Of a stretch of 64,000 bases of DNA, positions 43,601-55,573 are shown in pieces. The notes below the pieces were generated by a model, which worked only from the letters and a program-made list of their open reading frames with translations, had not been told where the DNA came from and made no database searches. The stretch comes from Nocardia ninae NBRC 108245 (GTDB lineage Bacteria; Actinomycetota; Actinomycetes; Mycobacteriales; Mycobacteriaceae): assembly GCF_007990755.1 (NCBI RefSeq), contig NZ_BJXA01000003.1, positions 62,001 through 126,000 of the forward strand. Reading direction: 5' to 3'. Position 1 is the first letter of the stretch. The number at the start of each line of letters is the position of its first letter. A program made the position numbers and the translations under genes.

Positions 43601-46600
43601 GTGCCAACGGCAAGATCGACCGCAAGGCGCTGCCCGCCCCCGTGGTGGGCTCGCGCTCGGCAAGCAGGTCGACCGCCGAGCCGCGCACCGAGGTGGAGCG
43701 GGTACTCGCGGGCATCTTCGCCGAAGTGCTGGGCACCGACGACTTCGGTGTCGAGGACAGCTTCTTCGACCTCGGCGGCAACTCGCTGATCGCGGCCCGC
43801 GCGGTGGCCAGGATCAATGCCGCGCTCGGCACCGGTCTCACCATCCGCGACCTGTTCGAGGCCTCGACCATCGCCGCGCTCACCGAGTGCTTCGCCACGC
43901 ACACCACCGACGTCGCCTCGCCGAAACTGGTTGCGGGCGAACGGCCGGAACGGATTCCGCTGTCGCTCGCCCAGCAGCGCCTGTGGATCCTGAACCGGTT
44001 CGCCGAACACGCAGCGGCATACAACATGCCGTTGGCCGTCCGGATCGAGGGCGCCCTCGACGTCGACGCATTGCGCGCCGCGCTGATCGACGTGATCGAA
44101 CGGCACGAGAGCCTGCGCACCACCTTCCCGGAGGCCGCCGACGGACCGTGCCAGCTGATCCATCCGGCCGCCGAGATCCCGCTCACGCTCGACCCGATCG
44201 ACGCCACCGGCGCCGACGTCGCGGCGCTGGCCACCGAGTTCGCCGGCTACGGTTTCGATCTGCGCATCCAGGCGCCGATCCGGGTGGCGCTCTACACCAC
44301 CGGGCCGGACCAGTGGGTGTTTCTCCTTGTGCTGCACCACATCTGCGGTGACGGCTGGTCGATCGCGCCGCTGGCCCGGGATCTGATGACCGCGGTCTCG
44401 GCGCGTACCGAGGGTGCCGCGCCGAAGTGGACACCGCTGCCGGTGCAGTACGCCGATTTCGCGCTGTGGCAGCGCGAACTGCTCGGCAACGAGGCCGATC
44501 CGGCCAGTGCGCTGAGTGCCCAACTGACCCACTGGCGTTCGGCGCTGGCCGGGCTGCCGGACCAGCTCGACCTGCCGCTGGACCGCCCGCGCCCGCTGCG
44601 TCGCTCCACCACCGGCGCCCGGGTCGAGTTCACCATCGCCCCGGAGATCCGGCGCGCCGCAGGCGAACTCGCGGCCTCCCGCGGCGTGAGCATGTTCATG
44701 GTGCTGCACGCCGCGCTGGCGACGCTGCTTTCCCGGCTGTGCGCGAGCACCGACATCGCCATCGGCACACCGATCGCGGGCCGCTCCGATCCGGCGCTCG
44801 ACGAGCTGGTCGGCATGTTCGTCAACACGCTGGTACTGCGCACCGAGGTGGACCCCGCCGCCGGCTTCGACCGCATGCTCGACGTGGTGCGCGAGGCCGA
44901 CCTCAACGCCTTCGCCAACGCCGACGTGCCGTTCGAGCGGCTGGTCGAGGTCGTCAACCCGGAACGCTCCGCCGCCAGGCATCCCCTGTTCCAGGTGATG
45001 CTGTCCTACGACCGCGCACCAGACCTGCGCGTAGAGCTGTCCGGCCTGCGCGCCGAGGTACTGCCCATCGTCTCCGACATCGCCAAGTTCGACCTGCAAC
45101 TGGTGGTGCACGACGACATCTCCGACGGGCCGCTCACCGCCGAATTCGGTTATGCCACCGATATTTTCGACAAGTCGACGGTCGAGTCCTTCGCCCGCCG
45201 CTTCGTCGCCGTACTCAACGCGGTGGTCGCGGCACCTAGCCTGCCGATCGGCGACCTGACCATCCTGGACCGTCGCGAACTGGCCAACCTGGTGCCGATC
45301 GCGGGCTCGCCCGCCGAGCCGTTCAGCACGCTGGCCCAGCTGCTCACCGACACCGCCGAACGGCTGCCGGACGCGGTGGCGGTGCGCTACCTCGGCACCG
45401 ACACCACCTACCGCGAGCTCGACGAGACGTCGAACACGCTGGCGCGCGCCCTGATCGAGCACGGCGCGGGCCCCGAGGTGGTCGTCGCGATCGCGCTGCC
45501 ACGCGGCTTGGACGCCATCACCGCGGTGTGGGCCGTCGCGAAAACCGGTGCGGCCTATGTGCCGATCGATCCGGGCTACCCCGGCGAGCGGATCGCGCAC
45601 ATGATCAGCGACTCCGGCGCCATGCTGGGCTTGACCGACGCGAAATGCCTTGCGGCCATGCCCGAATGGCCCGCGCCGCGCGGTAAGCACCGCAAGCACT
45701 CGGTCGATTGGCTGGTGCTCGGCTCCGCGGAGCTGGCCGAAGAATCGCTGAACTACACCAGCGCGCCGATCACCGACGCCGACCGGCATCTTCCGCTGTG
45801 CACGGTGCATCCGGCGTACCTGATCTACACCTCGGGCTCGACCGGCACGCCGAAGGCCGTGGTGATCACTCACGCCGGGCTCGCCTCGCTGGCGAACGAG
45901 CAGATGCATCTGTTCGGCGTCTCGGATTCGGCACGGACACTGCACTTCTCGTCGCCGAGCTTCGACGCGTCGGTGTTGGAGCTGCTGCTCGGGTTCGCCG
46001 CGGGCGCGACCATCGTCGTCGCCCCGGCCGACCTGTACGGCGGCACCGAGCTCGCGGCGTTCCTGCGGGCGGAACGGGTCACCCACGCCTTCATCACCCC
46101 CGCGGCGCTGGCCACCGTGCCCACCGAGGGCCTCGAAGAGCTCGAAGCGGTCATCGTCGGCGGCGAGGCGTGCGCCGAGGAACTGGTGGAGACCTGGTCG
46201 GTCGAGCACCGCATGCACAACATGTACGGGCCGTCCGAGGCGACCGTCGCGGCCACCGCGACCGGGCCGCTGGTGCCGGGACGCCCGGTGCCGCTGGGCA
46301 GGCCGATCCGCGGCATGCGGTTGTTCGTGCTGGACGGGCGGCTGCACCCGGTGCCGCCGGGGACGCCGGGCGAGCTGTACCTGTCCGGCCCCGGCCTGGC
46401 GCGCGGCTACCACGGCCGCTACAGCCTGACCGCGCAACGCTTCCCGGCCAACCCGCACGGCAGGCGGGGCGAGCGCATGTACCGCACCGGCGACCTGGTG
46501 GTCGTCGAGCCGGGCGGGCAGCTGCGCTTCCTCGGCCGCGCCGACGACCAGATCAAGATCCGCGGCTTCCGCATCGAGCTGCGCGAGATCGACCATGTGC

Positions 46601-49600
46601 TGCGCGCCCATCCCGGGGTGAGTTTCGCGCTCACCGTGGTGCACACCGACGAGCAGGGCCAGCCGCGGCTCGCGTCGTACGTGACCGCGGACGAGCCGGT
46701 GACGGCGGCGGAGGTGGTCGAGACCGCGCGCCAGCGGTTGCCCGGATACATGGTGCCCGCCTCGGTCACCGTGCTGGACGAGCTGCCGGTCACCCCGGCG
46801 GGCAAGCTGGACCGAAAGGCGTTCCCGGAGCCCGTTTTCGCCGCCATCGGCTCCTCCCGTGCACCGAGCACGGAGCTGGAGTTGCGTGTCGCGGCGGTGT
46901 TCGGCGACATCCTCGGCCGCCCGGTCACCGGCGCGGAGGACAGCTTCTTCGACGTCGGCGGTAACTCGCTGCTGGCCACCCGGCTCGCCGCGGCACTGCA
47001 CGCGGAGTTCGGGGTCGACCTGCCGGTGCGGGCGATCTTCGAGGCGCCGACCGTCGCGGGCGTCGCCGAGCGGCTCACGGAAGCGCCCCGGACGCAGCGG
47101 TTGGCGCTGGCTGTGCAGACCACGCGTCCGGGACGCATTCCATTGTCGCTGCCGCAGCAGCGACTGTGGTTCCTCAATCGATATTCTCCCGAATCGAGCG
47201 CATATAACATCGCTTTCGTTATCCGAATCTCCGGCGATCTGGATGTGCCCGCGCTGCGTGCGGCGCTCACCGACCTGGTGGAGCGGCACGAGGTGCTGCG
47301 CACGGTGTTCCCGGAGGACAACGGCGGGGCGCAGCAGTCGGTGCTGCCGACCGCTCGCGCGCTGCCGACGGTCGAGCCGATCGACACCGACGACGCCGGC
47401 GCGGTGGCCGCGTTGCGCACCCTCGCGCACACCGGCTTCGATCTCGTCCGCGACACCCCGCTGCGAACGACATTGCTGCGCACCGGCTCCGAGCGCTACC
47501 TGCTCGGCATCGTGGTGCATCACATCGCCGCCGACGGCTGGTCGCTCGGCCCGCTGACCAGGGACCTGGCCGCCGCGTACGTGGCAAGACACGAGGGCTC
47601 CGCCCCCGGCTGGGCGCCACTTCCGGTGCAGTACGCCGACTTCGGGCTGTGGCAGCGCGCCTGCCTCGGCGACGAGAACGACCCGGGCAGCCTCGCAGGC
47701 AACCAACTCGAGTACTGGCGGACCGCGCTGGCCGACCTGCCTGCGGAACTGCCGCTGCCCTACGACCGCCCGCGGCCCGCGGAGCCGACTCAGCAGGCGG
47801 GCGCGGTGAAATTCACCGTGCCGGAACCGGTTCAGCACGCCCTCGCCGAACTGGGCAGGGATCAGGGCGTCAGCATGTTCATGGTGCTGCGCTCGGCACT
47901 CGCCGTGTTGCTGCGCGCGGTGACCGGCGGCCGCGACATCGTGATCGGCACGCCGGTCGCGGGCCGCACCGACACCAAACTCGACGAGTTGGTCGGCATG
48001 TTCGTGAATACGCTGGTGCTGCGCTCCGATGTCGATCCGGACCGCACGTTCGCCGGCCTGCTGCGCGCCGATCGGGACACCGAGCTGGCCGCGATGGCGC
48101 ACGCCGACATTCCGTTCGAGCGCATCGTGGAGGAGTTGGGCGGGGAGACACGCAGTTCCGGGCGGCACCCACTGTTCCAGGTGGCGCTGAGCGTGCAGGA
48201 CGGACCCGTCCCGACGTTGGAGTTGCCCGGTCTCGCACTGCGCGCCGAGGAACTCGACATCGCGCTGGCCAAGTTCGACCTGGAGTTGCGGGTCGCCCAC
48301 ATCGGCTGTGACGCGGGGCCCGGCGAGCCCGGACAGGCCTTCGAATTCGTCTACGCCGCAGAGCTGTTCGACGAATCGACGATCCACACGCTGGCCGACC
48401 GGTTCCTGCGGGTGCTCGCGGCGGTCACCGCCGATCCGCGCGTCCTGGTGCGCGACATCGACACTCGCACCGAGCGGGAACGGCGCCTGTTCGCACCGGC
48501 GACCGGCGGCGCGACCATGCCGCAGTGCACGCTGCCCGCGTACTTCACGGCGACCGCGCACATGCACCCGCATCGCACCGCCCTGCGGTCGGGCACCACC
48601 ACGCTGACCTACGCCGAGGTGGACCGCCGCTCGAACCGGTTGGCGCGTGCTCTCATCGCGCGGGACATCGGCTCGGGTGACCGGGTCGCGCTCGGGCTCA
48701 CCCGCTCGATCGAGTCGGTTCTCACCGTGCTCGCGGTGGTCAAGACCGGCGCCGCGTTCGTACCGGTCGACCCGACCTACCCGACGGACCGGATCCGGCA
48801 CATGCTCACCGACGCGGGCTGCTGGGTCGGCGTTACCGTCGCCGCGCATGCCGAGCAGCTGCACGCGGCCGCCTCGGAAGGCCCGGTGACCGACTGGGTG
48901 CTGCTGGACGATCCCGACTTCGCCGCCGAACTGGACAGCCACGACGACGCGCTGGTCGACGACCTCGACCGGTTGTGCACCATCGAGGTGGACGATCTGG
49001 CCTACCTGATCTACACCTCCGGTTCGACCGGAAAGCCCAAGGGCGTCGCGGTCACCCACGCGGGGCTGTCCAATTTCGCGGACGAGCTGCGCGACCGGAT
49101 GCGGGTCGACCGCGAATCGCGCACGCTGCACTTCTCCTCGCCCAGCTTCGACGCAGCGGTGCTGGACCTGCTGCTCGCGGTGGGTTCCGGTGCGGCCATG
49201 GTGATCTGCCCGCCCGGGATCTACGGCGGCGACGAGCTGGCCGCGCTGCTGGAACGGGAGCGGATCACGCACACCTTCCTGACCCCGGCCGCGCTGTCCA
49301 CCATCGACCGGGACCGCTGGCCGCTGCCGCAGCTGCGTGCGCTGATGGTCGGCGGGGAGGCGTGCTCGCCCGATCTGGTTGCGCGCTGGGCGCCGGGCCG
49401 GGCCATGCTCAACGGTTACGGGCCGACCGAGATGACGGTGGTCGCGAGCATCGCGTCGCTGACCGCCGACCGGCCCGTCACCATCGGCACGCTGGTCCGC
49501 GGGGCGCGGGCGCTGGTCCTCGACGAGCGGCTGCGTCCGGTGCCGGTGGGCGTGCCCGGCGACCTGTACCTCGGTGGGCACGGCGTGGCCCGTGGTTACT

Positions 49601-52600
49601 TCGACCGATTCGGGCTCACCGCAACGCGTTTCGTCGCCGACCCGTTCGGCCCGGCCGGCGCGCGGATCTACCGCACCGGTGACGTGGTGCGCTGGAACAA
49701 CGCGGGCGAGCTCTACTATCTCGGCCGCAGCGATCATCAGGTGAAGGTGCGCGGTTTCCGTATCGAGCTCGGCGAGATCACCGCCGCGCTCGGCGAGCAT
49801 CCCGGCGTGCGGTTCGCGCACACCGAGGTGCGGCAGATCGCGGGCGTGGATCGGATCGTGTCGTTCGTGCAGCCCTCCGACGAGCACTCAGGTGTGGATG
49901 TGGAGGCGGTGCGCGCCCATGTGGGCGCGCTGTTGCCGTCGCACATGGTGCCTGCGAGTATCACTGTGCTGGAACACATCCCGCTGACCCCGGTGGGCAA
50001 GCTGGATACCGCCGCGCTGCCCGAACCCCGGCTCGTCGCGGACGTCGCGTCGCGTGCGCCGGAGACCGCATCGGAGCTGCTGGTCGCCGAGGTGATGGCG
50101 GAGCTGGTCGGCGTCGACGCGGTGCACGCCGACGACAGCTTCTTCGACATCGGCGGAAACTCGCTGCTGGCAACGCAACTCGTCGCCCGGCTGGCCGCGG
50201 CGACGAACATCCGGCTCGAGGTGCGCACCGTGTTCGCCGCGCCACGGGTGGCCGAGCTGGCGGCACTGCTCGACTCGGGTCCCGGTGGCGCGGAGGCGCG
50301 CCCGGCCTTGGTGCGTTGCCATCGTCCCGAGCGGATTCCGTTGTCGGCGGCGCAGCGTCGGCTGTGGTTCCTGAACCGGTTCAACGGATCCGGTGAGGCG
50401 GCCGAGCAGACGGCGGGCGCGTACAACGTGCCGGTCGTGCTGCGGATGAACGGCAAGCTCGACGTGGACGCGTTGGTCATGGCGCTGCACGCGGTGCAGG
50501 CCAGGCACGAGACGCTGCGCACCGTGTTCCCCGAGACCAACGGCGAACCGGCCCAGCAGGTGCTCGATCTGGCCGCCGCCGCGATCACGCTGTTCGTCGC
50601 GACGGTTACCCCGGGCGAGGTCGACGATGCCGTACGTCGTTTCGCCGCACCGGGATTCGACCTGGCGGGCATGGTGCCGATGCGGGCCGCGCTGATCTCG
50701 GTGTCGCCCTACGGTGACACCGGCGTGCAGAACCCGGCCGAGGTGTCCGACGAGCACGTGCTCGTGCTGGTGGTGCACCACATCGCGATTGACGGCTGGT
50801 CGCTCGAGCCGCTGGCGCTCGATGTGGCGACCGCCTACCGGGCGGCCTGCGCGGGGCGGACACCCGAGTGGACCGAGCTCACGGTGCAGTACGCGGATTA
50901 CACACTGTGGCAACAGGATGCGCTCGGTGCCGAGCATGATCCCGGCTCGGTGCTGAGCCGCCAGCTCGACTACTGGCGGCGCACCCTGGACGGCAGCCCA
51001 GAGCTGTTGACCGTGCCCGCGGACCGGCGGCGCCCGCCGGTGCCGTCCTACCGAGGCGGGCTGGTCGAATGCGCGGTCGACGCGAACCTGCACCGGGCGC
51101 TGCGGACCGTGGCGACCAGCAACAACGTCAGCATGTTCATGGTGCTGCACGCCGCGCTCGCGGTGCTGCTGCACCGGATGACGGCCAGCGACGACATCAC
51201 CGTCGGCACGCCCATCGCCGGGCGCGGGCACCCCGCGCTGGACGGGCTGATCGGCATGTTCGTCAACACGCTGGTGCTGCGCACCCGGATCGATCCGGAT
51301 GCCAGGTTCACCGATCTGCTGCACACCGTCCGCGACACCGATCTCGATGCGTTCGCGCACGCCGACGTGCCGTTCGAGCGGCTGGTCGAGGTGCTGAATC
51401 CGGCCCGGTCCCAGGCGCATCACCCGTTGTTCCAGGTGATGCTCTCGGTGCAGAACCGGCCGGTGCGCGGGCTCGACCTGCCCGATCTGCGGATCGAGGC
51501 GGCCGATGTGGATACCGGTATCGCGAAGTTCGATCTGCAGTTCACGCTCACCGAAACGCAGACGCCGGAACGGGATCCGGCGGGCATCGCGCTGTCGGTG
51601 AACTACGCGAGCGATCTGTTCGACGAACAGACGGCATTGCGGCTCGGCAAGCGGCTCACCAGGTTGCTCGCCGCGGTCGCCGCGAATCCGACTACGGCCG
51701 TCGGTGATCTGGAGCTGCTGGATCCCGCCGAATGGTCCGGGCTCGCCCCGGTCCGCGGTGCGGAGCCGGACCGGCCGATCACCTTCCCGGAGGTGTTCGA
51801 GGCGGCGGTGAACGTCGACCGCACGGCGATCGCGTTGCGCGCCGAGGACACTCAGGTGAGCTACGACGCGCTCGATCGATGGACGAACCGGTTGGCTCGG
51901 GTGCTCATCCGGCAGGGTGTCGGGCCGGAAACACTGGTGGCGCTGGGTATTCCGCGATCGGTCGAGTCGGTGGCCACCGTGCTCGCGGTGGCCAAGGCGG
52001 GTGCCGCGTTCGTGCCCGTCGACCCGCTGTACCCGGCACACCGGATCGAGCACATGCTGTCGGATTCCGGTGCGCGACTGGGCATCACGCTCGGTGACTA
52101 CCGGGAAGAGCTGCCCGACGGTGTGGAGTGGATCGTGCTGGACGACGCGCACTTCCGCGGGGTCGTGCTCGACACGGCGGATGCGCCGATCACCGCGGCG
52201 GAGCGCATTGCGCCGCTGCGGGTGGACAATCCGGCGTACGTGATCTACACGTCCGGTTCCACCGGGACCCCGAAGGGGGTGGTGGTCACCCACGGTGGGC
52301 TGTCCAACTTCGCCGCCGAGACCGCGCAACGGTTCGAGGTCCAACCGGGTTGCCGCGTACTGCATTTCGCGACGCCGAGCTTCGACGCGGCGATGCTGGA
52401 TCTGCTGTTCGCGCTCGGCGGCGCGGCCACGCTGGTGATCACACCGCCCGGTGTGGTCGGCGGGGAAGACCTGGCCAGGGTGTTCATCGAGGAGGCGATC
52501 ACGCACGCCTTCATCACCACCTCGGCGCTGGGCACGGTGGACCCGACCGGGGTCACCTCGCTGCGGCACGTGCTGGTCGGCGGCGAGGCGTTGCCGCCGG

Positions 52601-54468
52601 ACCTTGTGACGCGATGGGCGCCGAACCGCAACCTGTACAACGTGTACGGGCCCACCGAGACGACCATCGTCACGGTGATCGGGCAGCCGTTGACGCCGGG
52701 CGGGCCGATCACCATAGGTGGTCCGATCCGCGGGGTCAATGCGGCGATCCTGGACACGCGTTTGCATCCGGCCCCGGTCGGCGTCACCGGCGAGTTGCAT
52801 CTGGCCGGTGCCGCGCTGGCGCGTGGCTACCTGAATCGGCCGGGGCTCACGGCGCAGCGGTTCGTCGCGAATCCCTATGGCAAGCCGGGGGAGCGGATGT
52901 ATCGGACCGGCGATCTCGTGCGCTGGTGCGCCGGGCAAGCCTCGCTGTCGGCGGGGCGCAGCACGGGCTCGGGCCGGGAGATCGAGTATGTCGGCCGCAC
53001 CGATCATCAGGTCAAGATCCGCGGTTTCCGGATCGAACTCGGCGAGATCGACGCGGCGCTGGCGCGGCACGGGGCGGTGGAGTTCGCCACCACCATCGGG
53101 CATCGCACGCCCGCGGGTACCACCGCGCTGGTGTCGTATGTCAAGGCGCGCAACGGTGTCGAGGTGACGGCGGTCGAGCTCACCGACCACGTCGCCGGGC
53201 TGGTGCCGAATTACATGGTGCCGCAATCGATCATGCTGCTCGACGAGGTACCGCTCAGCCCGGTCGGCAAGCTGGACCGGAAAGCGTTGCCGGAACCGGT
53301 GTTCACCGCCGCCGAGGGGTACCGGGCACCGGCCACGCCGACAGAGGTCGCGCTGTGTGCGGCGTTCGCGGCGGTGCTCGGTTTGGAAGTGGTGGGCGCC
53401 GACGACGGATTCTTCGAGCTCGGCGGCAACTCGCTGCTGGCCACCAAAGTTGTTGCGCAGGTGCGGGCGAACGGCCTGGATCTGCCGGTGCAGTTGATGT
53501 TCGGCGAGGCGACTCCGGCGGCGATCGCCGCGCGTCTCGACGGTTCGGGTGCGGGTATCGCGGCGGCACTGGGGCCGGTGTTGCCGATCCGGCCGACCGG
53601 CACTGCGGCACCGCTGTTCTGCATCCACCCCGCGATCGGGCTGTCCTGGTGCTACTCGGGGCTGCTCGCGCACCTCGGGCCGGACCGTCCGGTGTACGGG
53701 TTGCAGGCGCCGCACGTCGCGGGCGAGGACGGGTTCGCCTCGATCGCCGAGGCCGCGGGACAGTATGTGGCACATATCAAGTCGATCCAGCCGACCGGGC
53801 CCTACCACCTGCTCGGCTGGTCGCTCGGCGGCCTCATCGCGCACGAAGTGGCGGTGCGGTTGCAGGAGTCCGGTGACCAGGTCGCGCTGCTGTCGATGAT
53901 GGACAGCTACCGGCTCTCCGACGCCTGGCTCGAACACGCGATCCCGAGCGTGGCCGAGATCATCGAGGAGTTCGGCAGCGATCAGCTCGACACACCGATC
54001 GATCCGGCAATGAACCTGCGCGACGCGGCGGAGCTGCTGCGTACGCGGCCGGGACCGTTCGCGGCGCTCACCGTCGAGCATCTCGAACGGCTCTACGCGG
54101 GTTACACCAACGGCACTCTGCTCGCGCACAGCTTCCGGCCCCGCGTCTTCGACGGCGACCTGCTGTTCTTCTCCGCCGCCGCGGACGAGATCAACCGGGC
54201 CGACCCGGAGCGCCGCGCTCTCGCTTGGCAGCCGTTCGTTACCGGCGACGTCCACGATCACGAACTCCCGTGCAGGCATTCGGCGATGACCGCACCCGAA
54301 TCGCTCGCCGCGATCGGCCCGGTGCTGCGGCGCCGGCTGGACGGCGAGCCCGAGCACCCGTCCGCCAACGGGTTGCATCCGGTCAACGGGGACGCGAAGC
54401 GGGGCAAGAACGGCTCACGATCCGAGAAACCTGCCATCGGGATCCGAAAGAAGGAGAAGCAAAGGTGA
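40648..54468 (+). CDS. Four-module nonribosomal peptide synthetase with thioesterase
   Basis: A 4,606-residue synthetase, C-A-T-C-A-T-C-A-T-C-A-T-TE. Condensation motifs HHxxxDG start at residues 151, 1230, 2291 and 3377, all intact. Adenylation A3 loops (YTSGSTG-type) lie near 623, 1727, 2789 and 3867. Carrier serines (GGNSL) are 1046, 2107, 3172 and 4262; the thioesterase serine is 4392 (GWSLGG). Pocket residues read DVWHFSLVDK for A1, the known serine code, and DALFIGMVAK, DALFMGGVVK, DALFLGVIVK for A2-A4, which I cannot match to one amino acid but which look non-polar. No epimerase, methyltransferase or cyclisation domain. The N-terminal C domain resembles EntF-type starters, so an acyl or aryl cap on Ser1 is likely. 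Predicted product: acyl-Ser-X-X-X. ATG at 40648 follows GGAG. Confidence 0.95.
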   Translation: MSSLATDRVDQCSSGEFSAQPFALSPAQTALWYAQRIRPDVPLTIAQYVEIHGDLDVGRLLYAIERFGAETQVGQIRLLEIDGIPHQRVDNTRRPGWARLDLRAEADPKAAALRWMNEHASSPIDLEHDPLTTNVVLRTGDSDYIWYARAHHIVIDGYGAMNALTRTAEIYTAVENHTEPVASRATPLVEMYADELRYRDSSRFRADRDYWLEQLAGAGEPMSLSGATVTAATHEAGRRTATGVLDDRCQSAMNEATAAFGTANSALFVAALGTYVRSVTGNPDVVLSLPVSARTTVSLRRSAGVVSNVVPIRLKFTADTTVADVVKATELQITGALRHQRYRHDDIRRDCGYSRDARGFFGPMVNIMLFHNELKFGSLVGSLNVLATGPVEDLSINLYNGVGNRIHVDFEANARLYSETEVATHHDRYLDFLTRFLTAAPDTRAETLTAITAAERSRVLADWNATETPPHLGTLASLFAERAVSCPDAVALEFGDETVTYAQLDDRANRLARLLITRGAGPETSVALCLRRSIELVVGMYAIVKSGAAYLPLDPEHPAERIEQIVRQAAPVCVLTADRDALALSVGSLAIDAVDLSGFDGAPITDADRIAALRADHLAYVIFTSGSTGKPKGVGVTHAAIVNRLRWMQHEYPLDHTDAVLQKTPATFDVSVWEFFWPLQVGARLVVAEHDGHRDPGYLARLITEKHITTAHFVPSMLSVFVTDTDVRGCTALRQVFCSGEALPAATVRDFYAALRSHTPHAADPKHHPALHNLYGPTEAAVDVTYWPCPADPASVPIGSPVWNTQTYVLDARLRPVPPGVVGELYLAGVQLARGYLGQPRLTADRFVANPFTPGARMYRTGDLARWQLSAERPGVLEYMGRSDFQVKIRGLRIELGEIEAALLADDRVARAVCVAHTGRNGDELVAYVVATPDAEEYRPPTPSASAPHPVSRIDTAALLTALRRTLPAYMVPSALMELDELPLSANGKIDRKALPAPVVGSRSASRSTAEPRTEVERVLAGIFAEVLGTDDFGVEDSFFDLGGNSLIAARAVARINAALGTGLTIRDLFEASTIAALTECFATHTTDVASPKLVAGERPERIPLSLAQQRLWILNRFAEHAAAYNMPLAVRIEGALDVDALRAALIDVIERHESLRTTFPEAADGPCQLIHPAAEIPLTLDPIDATGADVAALATEFAGYGFDLRIQAPIRVALYTTGPDQWVFLLVLHHICGDGWSIAPLARDLMTAVSARTEGAAPKWTPLPVQYADFALWQRELLGNEADPASALSAQLTHWRSALAGLPDQLDLPLDRPRPLRRSTTGARVEFTIAPEIRRAAGELAASRGVSMFMVLHAALATLLSRLCASTDIAIGTPIAGRSDPALDELVGMFVNTLVLRTEVDPAAGFDRMLDVVREADLNAFANADVPFERLVEVVNPERSAARHPLFQVMLSYDRAPDLRVELSGLRAEVLPIVSDIAKFDLQLVVHDDISDGPLTAEFGYATDIFDKSTVESFARRFVAVLNAVVAAPSLPIGDLTILDRRELANLVPIAGSPAEPFSTLAQLLTDTAERLPDAVAVRYLGTDTTYRELDETSNTLARALIEHGAGPEVVVAIALPRGLDAITAVWAVAKTGAAYVPIDPGYPGERIAHMISDSGAMLGLTDAKCLAAMPEWPAPRGKHRKHSVDWLVLGSAELAEESLNYTSAPITDADRHLPLCTVHPAYLIYTSGSTGTPKAVVITHAGLASLANEQMHLFGVSDSARTLHFSSPSFDASVLELLLGFAAGATIVVAPADLYGGTELAAFLRAERVTHAFITPAALATVPTEGLEELEAVIVGGEACAEELVETWSVEHRMHNMYGPSEATVAATATGPLVPGRPVPLGRPIRGMRLFVLDGRLHPVPPGTPGELYLSGPGLARGYHGRYSLTAQRFPANPHGRRGERMYRTGDLVVVEPGGQLRFLGRADDQIKIRGFRIELREIDHVLRAHPGVSFALTVVHTDEQGQPRLASYVTADEPVTAAEVVETARQRLPGYMVPASVTVLDELPVTPAGKLDRKAFPEPVFAAIGSSRAPSTELELRVAAVFGDILGRPVTGAEDSFFDVGGNSLLATRLAAALHAEFGVDLPVRAIFEAPTVAGVAERLTEAPRTQRLALAVQTTRPGRIPLSLPQQRLWFLNRYSPESSAYNIAFVIRISGDLDVPALRAALTDLVERHEVLRTVFPEDNGGAQQSVLPTARALPTVEPIDTDDAGAVAALRTLAHTGFDLVRDTPLRTTLLRTGSERYLLGIVVHHIAADGWSLGPLTRDLAAAYVARHEGSAPGWAPLPVQYADFGLWQRACLGDENDPGSLAGNQLEYWRTALADLPAELPLPYDRPRPAEPTQQAGAVKFTVPEPVQHALAELGRDQGVSMFMVLRSALAVLLRAVTGGRDIVIGTPVAGRTDTKLDELVGMFVNTLVLRSDVDPDRTFAGLLRADRDTELAAMAHADIPFERIVEELGGETRSSGRHPLFQVALSVQDGPVPTLELPGLALRAEELDIALAKFDLELRVAHIGCDAGPGEPGQAFEFVYAAELFDESTIHTLADRFLRVLAAVTADPRVLVRDIDTRTERERRLFAPATGGATMPQCTLPAYFTATAHMHPHRTALRSGTTTLTYAEVDRRSNRLARALIARDIGSGDRVALGLTRSIESVLTVLAVVKTGAAFVPVDPTYPTDRIRHMLTDAGCWVGVTVAAHAEQLHAAASEGPVTDWVLLDDPDFAAELDSHDDALVDDLDRLCTIEVDDLAYLIYTSGSTGKPKGVAVTHAGLSNFADELRDRMRVDRESRTLHFSSPSFDAAVLDLLLAVGSGAAMVICPPGIYGGDELAALLERERITHTFLTPAALSTIDRDRWPLPQLRALMVGGEACSPDLVARWAPGRAMLNGYGPTEMTVVASIASLTADRPVTIGTLVRGARALVLDERLRPVPVGVPGDLYLGGHGVARGYFDRFGLTATRFVADPFGPAGARIYRTGDVVRWNNAGELYYLGRSDHQVKVRGFRIELGEITAALGEHPGVRFAHTEVRQIAGVDRIVSFVQPSDEHSGVDVEAVRAHVGALLPSHMVPASITVLEHIPLTPVGKLDTAALPEPRLVADVASRAPETASELLVAEVMAELVGVDAVHADDSFFDIGGNSLLATQLVARLAAATNIRLEVRTVFAAPRVAELAALLDSGPGGAEARPALVRCHRPERIPLSAAQRRLWFLNRFNGSGEAAEQTAGAYNVPVVLRMNGKLDVDALVMALHAVQARHETLRTVFPETNGEPAQQVLDLAAAAITLFVATVTPGEVDDAVRRFAAPGFDLAGMVPMRAALISVSPYGDTGVQNPAEVSDEHVLVLVVHHIAIDGWSLEPLALDVATAYRAACAGRTPEWTELTVQYADYTLWQQDALGAEHDPGSVLSRQLDYWRRTLDGSPELLTVPADRRRPPVPSYRGGLVECAVDANLHRALRTVATSNNVSMFMVLHAALAVLLHRMTASDDITVGTPIAGRGHPALDGLIGMFVNTLVLRTRIDPDARFTDLLHTVRDTDLDAFAHADVPFERLVEVLNPARSQAHHPLFQVMLSVQNRPVRGLDLPDLRIEAADVDTGIAKFDLQFTLTETQTPERDPAGIALSVNYASDLFDEQTALRLGKRLTRLLAAVAANPTTAVGDLELLDPAEWSGLAPVRGAEPDRPITFPEVFEAAVNVDRTAIALRAEDTQVSYDALDRWTNRLARVLIRQGVGPETLVALGIPRSVESVATVLAVAKAGAAFVPVDPLYPAHRIEHMLSDSGARLGITLGDYREELPDGVEWIVLDDAHFRGVVLDTADAPITAAERIAPLRVDNPAYVIYTSGSTGTPKGVVVTHGGLSNFAAETAQRFEVQPGCRVLHFATPSFDAAMLDLLFALGGAATLVITPPGVVGGEDLARVFIEEAITHAFITTSALGTVDPTGVTSLRHVLVGGEALPPDLVTRWAPNRNLYNVYGPTETTIVTVIGQPLTPGGPITIGGPIRGVNAAILDTRLHPAPVGVTGELHLAGAALARGYLNRPGLTAQRFVANPYGKPGERMYRTGDLVRWCAGQASLSAGRSTGSGREIEYVGRTDHQVKIRGFRIELGEIDAALARHGAVEFATTIGHRTPAGTTALVSYVKARNGVEVTAVELTDHVAGLVPNYMVPQSIMLLDEVPLSPVGKLDRKALPEPVFTAAEGYRAPATPTEVALCAAFAAVLGLEVVGADDGFFELGGNSLLATKVVAQVRANGLDLPVQLMFGEATPAAIAARLDGSGAGIAAALGPVLPIRPTGTAAPLFCIHPAIGLSWCYSGLLAHLGPDRPVYGLQAPHVAGEDGFASIAEAAGQYVAHIKSIQPTGPYHLLGWSLGGLIAHEVAVRLQESGDQVALLSMMDSYRLSDAWLEHAIPSVAEIIEEFGSDQLDTPIDPAMNLRDAAELLRTRPGPFAALTVEHLERLYAGYTNGTLLAHSFRPRVFDGDLLFFSAAADEINRADPERRALAWQPFVTGDVHDHELPCRHSAMTAPESLAAIGPVLRRRLDGEPEHPSANGLHPVNGDAKRGKNGSRSEKPAIGIRKKEKQR

Positions 54469-54581
54469 GTAGACCGGACTGGATGGTGGGGGGAGTCGTG
54501 AGCGAGGGGCGGCGAGTGAGCCGAGGACCCGGTGCGTCCAGGCGCACGGCGGAGCCGAGTGCTAGCGAGGTGGAGTCGTGA
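54465..54581 (+). CDS. 38-codon reading frame linking NRPS and exporter
   Basis: GTG at 54465 overlaps the NRPS stop (GTGA), has a full AAGGAG eight bases upstream (54451-54456), and its own TGA (54579-54581) overlaps the GTG start of the ABC ATPase (GTGA again). The product begins [20 protein letters not shown] and is polar, rich in Gly, Ser, Arg and Glu, with no signal or membrane segment. It may be a genuine small protein, or a leader whose translation couples exporter synthesis to the NRPS. The string GGAGTCGTGAG occurs twice in it (54489 and 54571), hinting at a local duplication. Confidence 0.55.
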   Translation: MSRPDWMVGGVVSEGRRVSRGPGASRRTAEPSASEVES

Positions 54582-55573
54582 GTCTGGCAGTCGAAGTGCT
54601 CGGTCTGGTCAAGAGCTACGGCAAGATCCGGGTGCTGGACAATATCGACCTGCAGATTCCGGCGGGCACCGTGATGGGTCTGCTCGGGCCGAACGGCGCG
54701 GGTAAGACGACCACGGTCCGCATCGTCACCACGCTGCTGCGCCCGGACAACGGGTCGGTGCGGGTGGCCGGGGTGGACGTGCTGCGGAATCCGGGTGCGG
54801 CACGGCGGCGGATCGGGTTGTCCGGCCAGTACGCCGCGGTCGACGCGAACCTGTCCGGGTACGAGAACCTGCGCATGGTCGCGCGGCTCTACGGCATGTC
54901 GCACAGTGCGGCCACCAGCCGGGCCGAGGAACTGTTGAGCGCGTTCGGGTTGGACCACGCCGCGCACCGCCGGGCAGGCACCTACTCCGGTGGTATGGCG
55001 CGGCGACTCGACCTGGCTGGTGCGCTCGTCGCGCGGCCCGCGGTGGTGGTGCTCGACGAACCGACCACCGGACTCGATCCACGCGGCAGGCTCGACATGT
55101 GGCGCGTCATCGGCGATCTCGTCGACGACGGCACCACCGTGTTGCTCACCACCCAGTACCTGGAAGAGGCCGATCTGCTCGCGGACCGGATCACCGTCAT
55201 CGATCGCGGACGGGTCATCGCTCGCGGCTCTGCGGACGAGTTGAAGATGTCCATCGGCGGCGACCGGCTCACCGTCACCCTCGCCGCAGGACAGGACGTC
55301 AAGCCCGCCTTGACCGTGCTCGCGCAGGTCGGCATCGGCGAGCCCAGTCACGAGGCGGGCACCGACGAGGCGTCGATCGTGGTCGGCGACGGCTCGCGCA
55401 CCATGGTCGAGGCGCTGCGCAGGCTCGACGATGCGGGCGTGTGCGTGGTGGACGCCAACGTGCACCGCCCCAGTCTGGACGACGTATTCCTTTCTCTCAC
55501 CGGCACGCCGGCCCGCGACGGGGCCGACCGCCAGCCAGAAACCGATGACGTACAAGAGGAGATTCTGTCGTGA
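54578..55573 (+). CDS. ABC transporter ATP-binding protein, DrrA-like
   Basis: A 331-residue ATPase: Walker A GLLGPNGAGKTTT, Q-loop region SGQYAAVDANLSGYENL, signature YSGGMARRLDLAGAL, Walker B AVVVLDEPTTGLDPRGR and LLTTQYLEEADLLADRI. The extended C terminus (about 240-331, with VDANVHRPSLDDVFLSLTG) is typical of DrrA/daunorubicin-resistance ATPases. GTG at 54578 follows GGTGGAG and overlaps the small upstream frame. It forms an exporter with the permease that follows and most likely secretes the NRPS product (inference from the operon). Confidence 0.96.
   Translation: MSLAVEVLGLVKSYGKIRVLDNIDLQIPAGTVMGLLGPNGAGKTTTVRIVTTLLRPDNGSVRVAGVDVLRNPGAARRRIGLSGQYAAVDANLSGYENLRMVARLYGMSHSAATSRAEELLSAFGLDHAAHRRAGTYSGGMARRLDLAGALVARPAVVVLDEPTTGLDPRGRLDMWRVIGDLVDDGTTVLLTTQYLEEADLLADRITVIDRGRVIARGSADELKMSIGGDRLTVTLAAGQDVKPALTVLAQVGIGEPSHEAGTDEASIVVGDGSRTMVEALRRLDDAGVCVVDANVHRPSLDDVFLSLTGTPARDGADRQPETDDVQEEILS

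Noticed and set aside
40684-54378. Very long minus-strand open frames (about 3,067 and 1,496 codons) opposite the NRPS
   Set aside because: They mirror the NRPS frame, lack domain motifs and consist of His/Arg/Gly/Val-rich low-complexity text, as expected from GC-rich antisense.
40648-54468. An epimerisation or methyltransferase domain in the NRPS
   Set aside because: All four A domains run directly into a carrier domain, and each carrier is followed by a condensation domain or the thioesterase; there is no room for extra domains.
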